Positions 20,701 to 32,283 of a DNA stretch of 64,000 bases are shown one piece after another. The stretch is from assembly GCF_017916325.1 (NCBI RefSeq), contig NC_090166.1:231001-295000 (forward strand), in the 5' to 3' direction. The translations under genes and the position numbers were made by a program. The first letter of the stretch is position 1. The number at the start of each line of letters is the position of its first letter. The notes beneath the pieces were generated by a model, which had not been told where the DNA came from, searched no databases, and saw only the letters and a list, made by a program, of their open reading frames with translations. The stretch comes from Leishmania martiniquensis. Lineage: Eukaryota > Euglenozoa > Kinetoplastea > Trypanosomatida > Trypanosomatidae.

Positions 20701-23458
20701 GACGCTCTCAAGAAGGCGTCTTTCGAGCTGGAGGGGATAGGGGCCACCTCTCGACATCAGCGAGAGTGCTTCCCAATCCTCCAGCTGTGCTGCTCGGCAG
20801 GATCGCGTCCGTGCCAATGATATGCTCTCCAGCGCACAAAAAAATGTCCTGACGTCAGCCAAGCGCCCCAGGATAGGGAAGGGGGCATTGCTAAGGAGTC
20901 CTCAGCCTTTGCACACACTCCTCAAGACACCATGCATGATGCACTTAACGCCATGGCAAAGGCTGCGTGGTGCGCTCTGAGCGTACTGAACATCACGGAG
21001 CTGCAGAGCTGGTGCGAGAGTGAGAGGATATTGTGGCAGAGGGACACGCGGCAGGCGGGGGTATGCTGACACTCGCCCCAGCAGAGATGGCTGTACGTGG
21101 GGAAGAGGTCAATTCCACAGAAGTCGAGAGAGACATCCGCACACCAAGAGTGTGTGTGTGTGTGACAGAGACAGATCTATGAGCTTCTGTGGCGTATGAC
21201 AGAGAGGCATGTGTGGGCGACAAGGAGGCGGCATATCAGTTCAAGTCGCTGCGAAAGAGCGTGGGGTGTGAGCGTGTGACATTTTATCGTCAGCGGGATG
21301 CCCTTTGAAGGGGGAGTCATAATGAAGAACGGCGAGGGCACCTCAGAGCACCGCCACTAACGTCGTGCCAACCTCAGGTGCTTCCTATTGCGTGCGCGCT
21401 CAGTCGATATCCTTTTTTTTGTCTGTTTGCTTATTCTGTTGGTATCGCCTCGTGAGCGGCCTGTGCGTGCACATGAGAGTACACGGGAGCCGTCATGCCA
21501 CAGACAAATGCCGAATAGTTTACATTGGCGCGCACAGAGAGGAGGAGGAGGGGAGGGGGCGTGAGAGAGAGACACCGATTGACTTGAGTAAACACCCAAG
21601 GAGCAAAGAGAAGGGGACTGCGGCAGTGAGGTGCGGGCTCACGCCGTCGCTGTTTCAGGCGCAAAGGCCGCGACGAGCAAAAAAAAAACAAATATCCTTG
21701 CCACACTTCCGTCACCAGAGGCGCATGGCCCCTACCCAACTCAACGAGCAGCCTGTCACTTACCGCAGCGTCAGAGGCGATGCGTCGGCGTTCGCGGGAC
21801 TATCGAGTCAGACTCACCCTCGGGCGCTGGGCAGAGATGCAAAGGCACCGCGAAGAACGAAAGAGAGTAAAGGGAAAGGGGAAGGGAGAGGCACCGTCAC
21901 CTTCGCAGGGCGGCACCGTCGAGGATGGAGTAGACACACACCCGCGCATACGCAGAGTGAAAAGGGGGCATGGCATAGAGACCTCCATTCGGGGGGGCGC
22001 ACATGCGACAACGCAACGGTATGGAGACGGGGTAGAAAGAAGAGGGGAGGAAAGGGGAAAGGCAGGTGTCCATGAGCGAAGGAATCACAACAGAGACAGT
22101 GGCCCGCTGGGAACACCAGAGCCGTGCGAAGAGCGACTGTGATGGGTCCACGGAGTGTGTGTGTGTGTAGGGGGGGGAAGCGGAACGGTGGCAGAGGCCG
22201 CAGACAGTCACTCCCCACGGCGTGCTCGCGCCCCGCCGCTTTTGATAGAATTTGAAAAAAAAGAATCGCTGCAATTTGCCGTCACAGCCGTTGGCGTCGG
22301 GCAGGCATGCGCGGCCCTCAGCATCCGCACAAGGGAGGCAGCCCCATACAGAAATAACCGTACCTCAGTCCGAGGACAGTTCCGCGAGCAGCGTATCGTC
22401 GTTTGGTCGGAACAACCTGCGCGGAGTCGGAGCGGAGAAGCGAAAGAGCAGAGAGGAGAACACACACAGACAGAGAGAGTGCACACGAAGGCGGAGGAAG
22501 TGTCTCTGCCTTGCAGACGACGATACACACGCACACGCGCACGCACGGATGTAACGACACGAAGAGAAGAGAGGGAGGGAGGTGTACTAGTGCGGCATTT
22601 ACACGCTCACCACAGCTTAGTTGTACAGGCCGTCATGCGTGTCGTGTGTGCTTGCGTAGGGGGGACCAACTCTGGCATGGAGAAGAGACGGTTGTGATAG
22701 GTTGGACTCAAAGAGAGAGAGGGAGCGGCATAGCGAAAGACAGAGCGCCACAGATAGAGGAAAGGGAGCCCCTGAGTGCCTTAAAGGGGCCGTCGGAGAG
22801 TGTGGTGTGCGTGTGTGATAGCGCCGACGACGAGCACAAAGCCTTCATGATTTCACCCATGCGGCCCTCAAATCCGACAGGAGATCGTTCGTTCCTTCCA
22901 CCCTCCCTCCCTCCCTCCCCCCTCACGACGCCGCCCATTCCCATCAGACCCCACCATCAGACGGACCCTCTTCGCTTCGCAAAGAATAGCACCAAAGGAA
23001 AATAAAATGGAGAGAGAGAGCTCCGAAGGACGCACCGGGGAGGGGCCCTCAGAGGGAGAGATCCGATAGACCTTGTGCGCTGTGAGGCGATGCAGGCAGT
23101 GCCGCACCACACACGCTCAGCCACGAAACGCGTGCGTTTGTGCACACTACTGAGCTCGGCATGTGTGGCGCAGCAGAAAGTCGTAAGAGTTCAGCGTGAA
23201 GGTGCGGTGCAGCATCCCAAGGGCGAGTGACACAGCAGGCAAAGATGCTCAAAGAAAAAAAAAGATGAGCGTAGCGTGGCGGCTCAACGCAACACGCGAA
23301 GTTATCAATGCCTTATTAGCCCTGTATTTGCAGAGCAGAGTCACGTGATTGCTGCTTAGCGGTAGAGAAGGCGAAAAAAAAAACATGTTCTCAGAGCTCT
23401 TAGCGCCTGGGACGACACATGGGCAAGAGAGACGAGCGGGTTGTACACGGCTACGAGT
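20701..23458. other. Long gene-free intergenic stretch
   Basis: From about 21500 to 22800 the plus strand is purine-rich with GA tracts (for example 21541-21575, 22440-22490, 22570-22590). GT runs lie near 21150-21162 and 22157-22169. Before that (20701-21350) the sequence is mixed and may be the tail of the decayed block. Open frames of 100-236 residues are Arg/Lys/Glu-rich on the plus strand or Ser/Pro/Leu-rich on the minus strand and look like tract translations. Confidence 0.5.
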
Positions 23459-23947
23459 TCATAGCGCGTTCCGTAAGCCCCTGCTTCCCTTTTCGCTTCG
23501 CACCTGCTTGACGTCTGCGCTTCCATCGTTGCTGTTGTGCGCGACGTTCACCCCAGGTAGTGTCGGCTTCAAGGCGGAGTGGGGAGTGGGCACTGTCTGG
23601 AGTGGTGGCCGATGCCAGGGAATCTCCTCCAACTCTGTATCACTCAGAGTCTTCTCGCTGGGTGAAGAAGGGGCTTGAACCGGGAGCGACCCCGGCTCTT
23701 TCCACTCATGAAACGTTCGTGGTGCAAGGCGAGCAGCTTTGACATTAGGTGTGGTGATGCTTGTAAGACTCGTGTCGAAGCCGCAGTAGAGGTTAGGGTA
23801 CCACGCCGCCTCCCACACGTTATAGTTATCATTGAAGGTGAGGTAGGAGACCTCAGACGGGTGCGAAGACAACTCGAATGCCGGTCTTTCCGTCAATGCC
23901 GTTGGCGCGCCTCTGGGCGAGTGCATCGGTGACGCACTGCCCTCCAT
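23459..23947 (-). CDS. Small hypothetical protein (162 aa)
   Basis: I do not recognise it. The ATG is at 23945-23947. The predicted protein is soluble and Pro/Ser-rich at both ends. It has a more ordered aromatic middle (residues about 30-60, including SYLTFNDNYNVWEAAWYPNL). There is no signal peptide or membrane span. Its composition (Trp, Tyr, Asn, Glu) is unlike the tract translations around it, which is why I accept it. No strong pyrimidine tract lies immediately upstream. The nearest strong one is about 24309-24333, with an AG at 24292-24293. This would give a leader of roughly 340 nt containing short upstream ATGs and an ATG-less open frame (23998-24291). It may be a low-expression gene, or part of a longer gene now broken. 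Confidence 0.55.
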   Translation of the reverse strand: MEGSASPMHSPRGAPTALTERPAFELSSHPSEVSYLTFNDNYNVWEAAWYPNLYCGFDTSLTSITTPNVKAARLAPRTFHEWKEPGSLPVQAPSSPSEKTLSDTELEEIPWHRPPLQTVPTPHSALKPTLPGVNVAHNSNDGSADVKQVRSEKGSRGLRNAL

Positions 23948-23997
23948 TATGTCTCTTTCGCCGCAATGACAGGCAGAGGGGTATATAGCGGGCGAGC

Positions 23998-24291
23998 TCA
24001 GAGATAACTAAGCGTATGCGTTAGGTCAGATGCAGCCACGTGCAGACGACGGCGCTTCTTATCCGGCGCGTGGCTGATGAAGAGATAGCAGACAGTACTG
24101 CGCGGTTGGGCGCTCGCATAGATGCGCTTGAGCGAAACGAGGCCGGCGAAGATGCCGAAGAAGAGCCGTATAGCACCAAAGAAGGGTATGCCTTCCGCGT
24201 TGTTACGTGCGTAAGGCACCCACAGAGCCGCCGCAACCGACAAACATAACGCGAAGGCCTTTTCCAGAGGACGGCGGACCCGACTGGCGCA
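23998..24291 (-). other. ATG-less open frame with two hydrophobic segments
   Basis: The minus-strand frame is open from the stop at 24292-24294 to the stop at 23998-24000 (about 97 codons). It looks like real protein: a basic start, a hydrophobic stretch (AFALCLSVAAALWVPY), then IPFFGAIRLFFGIFAGLVSL and a basic tail. It contains no ATG. The stop codon TAG that opens the frame is itself part of a good splice-acceptor context (pyrimidine tract, then GGTTAG). The one ATG nearby (about 24245-24247) is in another frame and gives about 14 codons. It could be a pseudogene, a remnant of a small membrane protein, or a protein started at a non-AUG codon. I do not claim a function. Confidence 0.3.
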
Positions 24292-24300
24292 CTAACCGAG

Positions 24301-25771
24301 AATGGCCGGGGGAAAGGGGGAGAGGAAGGAATACCGGCACACGGACAGCTTGACACAGTACGCGAGAGCGCACGTGCCGGATTCACCGAGTGAAGAGAGG
24401 CGGCGTATGTGGGACGAATAGAGAGAGAGAGACGGATGGGGGTGCGCCAAAGGGTGCAGTGGGCAGCAGAGGCGTAGGAGTGATGACGTTCGGGGAGGGG
24501 AGGGGAGGGAGAGGGTAAGAGGGCATATGTTTGCAAGCTGATATAGAGCAAACGTTTGAGGGGGCGGGCGGGGGGAGGGAGGGGCTCGAAAAAGCTGCCG
24601 TTTCTCTGCGAGCGGTGGATGGGACGAGGGAAAACCGGTGTGTGTATATGTGTGCATCGTCACCGATTCATTCGTTCACGTGACGCCGTCATCACTGTGG
24701 GCAACGAGAGAGGTGGAGCCACCAAGTCGGTAACTCCGCGGAGAAGCAGCATAGCACCATGCACACCAGCACTCCGGCAAGCAACGCCTACCGAGAGCCC
24801 GCGCGGTTGAAGCTGGCATGCTGGTATATACGCTATCCAAACACCCCGGCGCATGGAAGGGGCCCGCTTAGAGGTGCGGATGATGGACTTCCAAGCAGCG
24901 GAACGTTCCCGTTGAGCGGCGCATGAGTGCGTCGATGCACAGAGGTCAAAAAAAGCGGCCCTCCTGTACGCGCCTATGCAGCGGAATGCTCGCACGCAGA
25001 CCCCTGCGCACCACACAGAGAAAGACAAATACGCGATAGAATAGCATCGCAGTACTGATTCGTCAGCACGGAGGCGCAGGTACGATATATCGATGGGACA
25101 GACACACATGTGCACACACAGAGGTGGAGAGAGACAACTGCTTCCCAATACTGCGCCGCGCGTCAAAGCAGTGCGAAGAAAAAGCGTGCCGAAATGCCCG
25201 GCTCACTTTCCTCGCCACGAGCGTTCTGCAAACGCACAGATGCGCAGAAATGGGACAGGGCGTGCTTTCGGGAGAGGGGAAGGGCAACGGAAAGGAAAGG
25301 CGATACGACCGCCAAAGATGAATGATCAGAAGAAAGGCACAGAGACACATGCGCCTTACACCTGTTTACACTCGAAAAAGGCGACAGGTGCCCCATATAC
25401 CGGTGGCCCTCGCGCCGTCTCGACATATCGCATCCTCTTCAGCGCGCCAGAGGAGGCAGAGAAGCCGTCGAGGCAAAGGCTTCGACCCCTCCCCTGCAGT
25501 CAACGACACACAGCGCAGCGAAAAGACAGCCGCCCTCTTTCTGAGCGCCATAAGAGACGTGACGGGAAAAGCATACCTCGGCGAAGCGTTTCTGTCGTCC
25601 GCTGAAGAAGTGAGGCGCCGCCAACGCTGCCCGCCGCACAGCATGTCTCTTTCGCATTCCCAAGAAATGACGCCACGTTTTCGGCACGCTACAGTTTCGA
25701 CAGCTGTTTCCACCAAATAGCAGCCAGCAGCCTCGCACCCGCATGCCTATCGACACGCTGCAAAAAAAGAA
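24301..25771. other. Intergenic region
   Basis: GA-rich plus-strand tracts at about 24309-24333 and 24496-24515 are likely splice tracts for transcripts to the left. The rest (24660-25770) is mixed with no ATG-started protein-like frame. The 168-residue minus frame at 24660-25166 has a Cys/Arg/Ser-rich composition and is not convincing. Confidence 0.5.
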
Positions 25772-26258
25772 AGCGGTGATGCACTAGATAGGATGTGGCG
25801 ATGGAGGAGAAGGCGAGGGCGAGGTAGACGCCAACGGCGCGGTTCATGCATCGGCGCGCACCGATGCAGTAGCCCAGCGTCAACGGCGACGCCTCGCGCT
25901 CGTAGGTGAGGTACCACGCACACCAGTAGCACAGCACAAAGCCCACGCTGCCGCCGAGGTAGCAGAAGCTGTAGTGCATGCCGATGTCCCGGTCGAAGAT
26001 GGTGCCCAGCACGTAGAAGGTGGCGCTCGTGCTCGTGCCGTAGAAAAAGGCACCGAGAATGTAAGCCAGGATGAGCACCTTCTCGCCGGGCAGCGCGATC
26101 CAGAAGAGCATGCCGACGAACAGCCCGACCGAGGCGACGGGGTAGATGAGCGTGGGGACGACAACGGCGCCGGCGCGCTCGCGCAGCAGCTGCAGCACGC
26201 GCTCATACACGCCGAGCAAGACGCGGCCGCCCGCCACGGACACGCCGGCTATGGGGGC
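25772..26258 (-). pseudogene. Truncated duplicate of the 3' part of the MFS transporter gene
   Basis: This block is collinear with 29514-30000 at a constant offset of 3742 bases and differs at only a few positions by eye (for example ACC/ACT near 26128, GGACACG/GGAGACG near 26239, GGCT/GGTT near 26249). It covers the C-terminal membrane region of the transporter, from SVAGGRVLLGVYERV to SYLVHHR. It has no start codon: the frame begins inside the protein at GTG. After HHR it reads into unrelated sequence and stops at 25689. It is a partial direct duplication, not a functional gene. The high identity means it is recent or kept similar by recombination. Confidence 0.9.
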
Positions 26259-29200
26259 GCAGTGCGGGGGCGTTTTACAAGCGCGACATCTAGGCCCACA
26301 CTCACACCGCGCAGAATGGACAGAGGATGGCCGAAGGATGTAGTGACGGTGCTGCTAAAGAAGCCGGCGCAGCAGCCCTGCGCTCCACAGCTGAAGGTGG
26401 TGCAGTATTGAGGGCGGCCGGGGGGGACGGCGATAGGGGGGCAGACGCGGCACTACTGCAGGGTTAACGTGAGATGCAGGTGGGTGTATGCGACACAGAT
26501 ATGCACCCCGCCCAAAGCCGTGTGGGCTGGGGAGGGGGAGCTGAGCTAAAACCAATCAGTGAGAGAGATATGGGGAGGAGGTGAGCGGTGGAACGGGTGG
26601 GGGGGTGCCGGAAGTTGTGCGCGATCAGCATACGATCCGCCATGTTTGGCTGGAGGAGGGGGGGCTGTGCAGTTCCGCAACTCTTTCCCCTCTCCGTTGC
26701 TCTCTCTGTGGTGGTGCACTTGGTATGTCCAGGGGATGCGTGGGCCCCACAGGGACGCGCGAACAAGAGGCGTCGTGATCGCAGAGCGCGCCCTCCTTTA
26801 GAGGCGATATGCCCCACGCGGATGGATGGCGCTTTACGCGGGTACGGGACACTGTATAAGGGAAAGGAGGAGGAGATGGAGGGGAAACAAAAAGCTTAGG
26901 TCGCCAGTTCGAGCGTGGCTGTACGCGCATTCCCACCGTGCACGTCGTGACAGCGGTGCTGTTGGTGGTGGTGGTGGTGTGTGCCTGTGGGTAGGGGAGT
27001 GGGGGGGGGAAGGGTAAGGAGGGGACGACAGCAGAGCCGCAGTGCTCCATGACACATGCACGGAGAGCGGAAGAGAGACGGCGGCGGCGATGCCACAGAT
27101 AAAAAATGACACGCGGAGAGAGAGAGAAGGGGAGTCAGCGTCAGCGTAAAAAGAGGCACCAACAGCACTATGGCGAGAGGCACACACACACACAGAGGAG
27201 AGGAGAGACGTTATCTGTCACAGAGCCGTCGCCAAACGACCGCTTTTCTTTTCCTTTTCTACAGAAAAAAAAAGCGATCCACGACGTCACCGACGGGACG
27301 GCATCCGCCGTTACCCACGTGTCAGTGGGCCAATGCTCCTGGCAGGAGAACAAGGAAGAGAGGGAGAGGGAGGTGCCAATGAAATCTGCGAGAGTGGGGG
27401 GCAGAGTGACAGGCAGAAGGAGTCCTTTACGCCACATACAAAAAGGTTACCATACAAACGCCGATCGCGTCCTCGTAAAGGCTCACACTCGGCTTCTCAG
27501 AGAACAGGGCCTCTCGATGCAATCTCCTCTGCCATACTTGTCACCAAACCACTCTGCTGCGTGGTGAATTCGTCTGCCCCCTCCCCCACGCACCCCGCGT
27601 CACGTTCAGTCACCGCAGTCGTCCATACTCTGAGCGCGGACCTCATCTACGCAGCTGCAATAAATAATATAAAGAACAAAAGAAAGGAGAAAAAAAACGG
27701 TGCGCCGGGGGCTGCAGCGCGCAATACCGGAACCGGTCGATTAATCTATCACACACACACACACGCGTGTACGTAGAGGGGGGGTGCCTTCTACTAGGGC
27801 ATTGTTGACGAAACAAAACGTGCCCCTTCGGCACTCTTCCTCATGAGCGGAAGGAACATCGCGTACCACAGGCCAGCAGCTGTGTACAAATGCTCGCATG
27901 TCGTGTGGTCGCTTGCGCGTGCATTCCGTTTCAGAGAGAGTGTACCGTCCTGTTGTTATGCTCCCGTTGTCGAGCCACAGGACGATTTCATGGCGGTGCG
28001 CTCGTGCGGCCGCACGCGCCCACCTTCGCTCGTAGAGAGACTGGAGAGATGAGGGGAGAGCCGCGCAGATGTGTGTGCGTGTCCGTGTGTTTTTCCTCAT
28101 TAACCCACCGACACGCTGGATTTGCACCCACCTGCCCTCCTCCGCCGAGGAAACGCAGCAAAGCGGCACACGAAGTGGAAAGCGAGCGAGCGAGTCTCTG
28201 GATGTGCGTGTGTGGGAGTTGAAGAGACAGGAAGAGCGGCACAGCGGTGATAAACAAAAAAATAAGCACTCCACTTTTCCGTCATCCAAAACAGAAACGG
28301 CCATACAGGCGCGTGAAAACGCACCGCCGCGTAGACAACATGATGACCGAGTTGGAGCGACTCGGCCACCGATAGGAAACCAAAAGACACGCTGCAAGTG
28401 ATAACATAATACATTAAGAAACGGAAGAAAAGCGTCCCTCCTGTGACCGGTTTGAGGCTGTACTCGATGGGATCATTGCACATTTTAAATGGATATGAAA
28501 TAAACGAGAGGGGAGGGGATTCGGTGAACATCCACCGTAACTTCACCACCACCACCGTCACCCCTCCTCTTCCTCCTCCGTTCCACTAGCACTCCTTCGC
28601 ATCTCGCCTCCACAAGATGAGCTCCACACCCACGCATGTTATCGGAGAAAGCTCCCCTCCCGAAAAAAAACAGAAATGCACACACACACACACAAAGAGA
28701 AATAGGAAATAGCACGAAAAGCGAAACAGCCATCGACACAAAGCGGGTGAGTGTATGCCCTCGACCACTGCTGATGGCATCGATGCAATACCCGCCGAGC
28801 ATGACGATTTTTTTTTGCTGTTGTGAGGATCTCGCCGTCAGGCCGCTATGAACAGTTGAGAATATGACACAGAGAATGGGTGCCGCAGGGTCCGCAAGAT
28901 ACCTCTCAAAGGGCGACGAGGACAAGTCAAGGTTTGGTACAAGCAGAGAGGCGCATGCGTCGAGATCATGAGGCACACCCATTCGTGCGAGCAATATAGC
29001 CTGGACCGAAGCAATCGAGGATGTGAGCAGCCGACCTTTGCATTGCCCGATGGGCTACAGGATAACTCTGTGCAGAAGAAGACCTCCCTTCTCGGACTCC
29101 CCTCCTCGAGCACTATCTGGAGCCAACGAACGAGAAGAAAACGATGTGGAGGCAAGGAAGCGAAAGGACATCTGAGAGCACAGCACACTCCCCCTTCTCA

Positions 29201-29334
29201 CTTACCACTAAGAACGCCTCGGTCAAGAGGGCAGTCGCCCCCCCTCTTCACTTTCAGAAGAAAACGCCAACCACCGCCAGGCGCCGCCCGCACACCGGCT
29301 GGTTACGCAGCAGCGCTCATCGCCGAATCGGACA
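26259..29334. other. Intergenic region between the duplicate fragment and the transporter gene
   Basis: No supported gene. Purine-rich plus-strand stretches lie at about 26870-26890, 27000-27030 and 27108-27135. CA/GT runs lie near 27180-27195, 27751-27764 and 28679-28694. The part nearest the transporter (28800-29330) is its presumed 3' UTR. Minus-strand frames such as 27741-28397 and 28485-28994 look like tract translations. Confidence 0.5.
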
Positions 29335-32283
29335 TCATTCCTCCTGCGCCTGTGTCCTCTCTTTCATGCACAGCTCAGCTTCGTCAGCCCAAGTCTTGCG
29401 ACTCCTCGTCGCCTCGTCGCCGCCTTTGCAGCATCCGCACGCCACCAGCGCCTGCTTTATCCGCGGAACAATAACGCGACGCTGTGCCAGCTTCCCACGC
29501 ACCAGCTTCGAGTAGCGGTGATGCACTAGATAGGATGTGGCGATGGAGGAGAAGGCGAGGGCGAGGTAGACGCCAACGGCGCGGTTCATGCATCGGCGCG
29601 CACCGATGCAGTAGCCCAGCGTCAACGGCGACGCCTCGCGCTCGTAGGTGAGGTACCACGCACACCAGTAGCACAGCACAAAGCCCACGCTGCCGCCGAG
29701 GTAGCAGAAGCTGTAGTGCATGCCGATGTCCCGGTCGAAGATGGTGCCCAGCACGTAGAAGGTGGCGCTCGTGCTCGTGCCGTAGAAAAAGGCACCGAGA
29801 ATGTAAGCCAGGATGAGCACCTTCTCGCCGGGCAGCGCGATCCAGAAGAGCATGCCGACGAACAGCCCGACTGAGGCGACGGGGTAGATGAGCGTGGGGA
29901 CGACAACGGCGCCGGCGCGCTCGCGCAGCAGCTGCAGCACGCGCTCATACACGCCGAGCAAGACGCGGCCGCCCGCCACGGAGACGCCGGTTATGGCGGC
30001 AAAGAGGACGTAGTGCTTCGGCTCCATGGCGCCGTAGCGTGCCTTCACCATAACCTGTATATTCCAGTTGCTGGTCAAGACGAGACCAACGCCCCAGACG
30101 CAGAGCGTCGTGTAGAAAATGAGCCACAGGTCCAGGTAGGTGAGGCTCTCAAGAAACGTCGTCTGGTACACCGGGACGACGTACACCTCGCCGCACAGCG
30201 AGATCGTCTCGACGCGTGGGTTGGTGTATGTCGACGGAGCTGCACGGCGGAGCTCAACGTGGCCAGGATCAGTGCAAGCGGCAGCGGTGCCGACGACTGA
30301 GGCCTGCAGGCTGTTGTAGTCACCTTCCAGGCGCACAGTAAAGGAGCTCTCCACATCGGTTTCCTCTGAGCCGGAGCGACAGTTGCCGTGCGTGGCGTCC
30401 GTGGAGTGCCTCGACACGTGTCGCACTGCTGTGCCCAGGGGGTTACTGTCCCGAGAGGGTGGTGGCTCTTCACTGGAGTCGCTTTCCCCATCCTCCATGT
30501 AGACTGTGATCAGTGGCCGTTGCGGTCCCGAGAGCTCGTAGAGTGGGAGTCCGAGGGACTCCGACAGGAGGCCTCCTCGGTGATGAGACGGTTTCGCGGA
30601 GGGAGCGCTCACCGGATCAAGAGGCACCATTACATCGATGGGGGAGCTGATCTCATTATTTACATCCGCATTGCTCTCGTCGTCTGTGTGCAGTGGCGGT
30701 CGCGCAGGCTTCTGGGTACCGGTTCCAGATGCCAATGCGCCGCTGTCTGAGTTACCGGTAGACTCCTCGACCGCCAACACTACGAGACTCGCTGGTTGGC
30801 CGCCGTTCGCAGCTTTATCAAGGTTGGGGCACGGCCACCCGCCGTTTTCGTCCAGCTTTGTATTGTCGGGGCGCTGCGCCTGGCGTTCTTGGAGGTGCTG
30901 CACCCGATAGCGCTCTTCTTGCATGTCGCGCAGCGCGTCCTCCTTCGCCTTCGCCTCCTCGATCACCTGCTTGTCTTGCTCTGAGAGCCCATCAATGCTG
31001 TTCAGCGGCACCACGAGCACAAGGATCAGCAGCACCAGCACAATCGCGCCGATCGCAATGCCACGCAGCGTGCCGGGCGTCATGTCGCTGGCAAAGTACG
31101 CCACACACACGGTCTGTATGGTCAGGTACAGGTTCAGAAGAATGAGGATGACCGTCAGGAAGGCGTAGCGCCGCTTCGGCACCAGCTGTGACATATAGCG
31201 GTTACGGATGAGGTAGGCGCGCAGCTGCTGCCGCGGTGTGATGCGGCGCTGCTGCCATCGGTTCACCACGTACGGCGCGTCCTCCAGGTACCACACGCCG
31301 CCGGCGCCGGCGGCCAGCGTCACCGCGAACATGAACCACATGAGGCTCTCGAAGTTCTCCTTGAAGAAGCCGCGAAAAAGGCACGCGAAGACGGAGGCGC
31401 CAAGCCCGGAGAACGTCTGCAGCAGCCCAGTCGGCTGCCCACGGTCGCGCGGCATGTGCGTCAGCACCGCAGGCAGTACGGCCACACTGAGCGCGTAGCA
31501 GCCCCAACACATCAGGGCATAGAAGACGGCGCAGTTGAACACTGTGTGCGGGATGTGGCCGGCAAAGGTGAGGGCAAAGAGTAGGTGGCCAACTGCCGCG
31601 ATGATGCTGCCGAGCGCCACCACCACGCGTGGCCCGAACCAGTCGTACAACGCGCCGAACGGGAGCGTGAACAAGCCGACCGAGACACCGCTGAGATAGA
31701 TGATGGCCATCTCGCGTACGGTGAACTGGTACGCCTGCTGAAGGTAGAGTACGCCAAAAATAGCATGAGTTCCCTGCGTGGAGCTGCTGATGAAGAGAAC
31801 AACACCGGTGAAGAGAATGCGGAAGCGTCGCAGATTGTTGATCCGCTTTGGATAGATGAGAAGGGCGCCGCTGGCGGGATCGTGCACCGTCTTCTTCCTG
31901 CCATCGCGATGCGGAGGCGCTTTGCCACCGCTGGCTGCATGCCCCTCAGGATGATCGATGGGCTTGTGGGAGCTCGTGAATGCGTCCCCGTCCCCTCCTG
32001 ATGTCGCTCTATCGCGATCAGCCAGGGGAATGATGTCCGGTGGATAAAGGGGGGATCGCGGAGCAAAGAGCTCCTCGGGGGTTGCACCGGGGTGCTCCTG
32101 CAACGAAATGAAGGACAGCTCGTACTGCTGCGACGCGGTGCGGTTGTTGCCCGATCGTTTGTCGCGCTCAGCCCCCGATATCGCGAAGGAAACGCGGAGA
32201 GAGCGCCTGGACGGTGCACGCGGGGACGTCACACTGGCGTCCCCTACTGCCGTGGAAGGCGTGGGAAAGGGTTCGTGTGGCAT
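29335..32283 (-). CDS. MFS transporter, nodulin-like family (982 aa)
   Basis: Predicted multi-pass carrier of the major facilitator superfamily, resembling the nodulin-like group; substrate unknown. The ATG is at 32281-32283, with a purine tract (32291-32318) as its splice signal. Residues 1-150 are a hydrophilic, Ser/Pro-rich cytosolic extension. Membrane segments follow at about 154-172, 189-209, 219-241, 252-273, 285-303 and 312-332. MFS motif A is GALYDWFGPR at 210-219, between segments 2 and 3. More segments follow at about 373-396 and 405-426. A hydrophilic acidic loop of nearly 300 residues (about 430-720) comes next, then four further segments that include the duplicated C-terminal region. 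The C-terminus is a Lys/Arg/Cys-rich cytosolic tail. About 12 membrane segments fit the superfamily. The long N-terminus and loop make it larger than typical 400-600 residue MFS proteins. The last third is duplicated as a fragment at 25772-26258. Confidence 0.93.
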   Translation of the reverse strand: MPHEPFPTPSTAVGDASVTSPRAPSRRSLRVSFAISGAERDKRSGNNRTASQQYELSFISLQEHPGATPEELFAPRSPLYPPDIIPLADRDRATSGGDGDAFTSSHKPIDHPEGHAASGGKAPPHRDGRKKTVHDPASGALLIYPKRINNLRRFRILFTGVVLFISSSTQGTHAIFGVLYLQQAYQFTVREMAIIYLSGVSVGLFTLPFGALYDWFGPRVVVALGSIIAAVGHLLFALTFAGHIPHTVFNCAVFYALMCWGCYALSVAVLPAVLTHMPRDRGQPTGLLQTFSGLGASVFACLFRGFFKENFESLMWFMFAVTLAAGAGGVWYLEDAPYVVNRWQQRRITPRQQLRAYLIRNRYMSQLVPKRRYAFLTVILILLNLYLTIQTVCVAYFASDMTPGTLRGIAIGAIVLVLLILVLVVPLNSIDGLSEQDKQVIEEAKAKEDALRDMQEERYRVQHLQERQAQRPDNTKLDENGGWPCPNLDKAANGGQPASLVVLAVEESTGNSDSGALASGTGTQKPARPPLHTDDESNADVNNEISSPIDVMVPLDPVSAPSAKPSHHRGGLLSESLGLPLYELSGPQRPLITVYMEDGESDSSEEPPPSRDSNPLGTAVRHVSRHSTDATHGNCRSGSEETDVESSFTVRLEGDYNSLQASVVGTAAACTDPGHVELRRAAPSTYTNPRVETISLCGEVYVVPVYQTTFLESLTYLDLWLIFYTTLCVWGVGLVLTSNWNIQVMVKARYGAMEPKHYVLFAAITGVSVAGGRVLLGVYERVLQLLRERAGAVVVPTLIYPVASVGLFVGMLFWIALPGEKVLILAYILGAFFYGTSTSATFYVLGTIFDRDIGMHYSFCYLGGSVGFVLCYWCAWYLTYEREASPLTLGYCIGARRCMNRAVGVYLALAFSSIATSYLVHHRYSKLVRGKLAQRRVIVPRIKQALVACGCCKGGDEATRSRKTWADEAELCMKERTQAQEE
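29514..30000. repeat. Direct repeat, parent copy (487 bp)
   Basis: This segment of the transporter gene pairs with 25772-26258 in direct orientation. The shared sequence starts at AGCGGTGATG and ends at GCCGG(C/T)TATGG. The two copies bracket about 3.3 kb. Confidence 0.9.

Noticed and set aside
25689..26243. Separate small gene of 184 codons
   Set aside because: It starts at a GTG inside a duplicated fragment of the transporter and has no ATG or own leader; treated as a truncated duplicate.
29514..30000. Target-site duplications at the edges of the 487-bp duplication, implying transposition
   Set aside because: I saw no short flanking repeats at either copy; simple recombination or replication-based duplication is the simpler reading.
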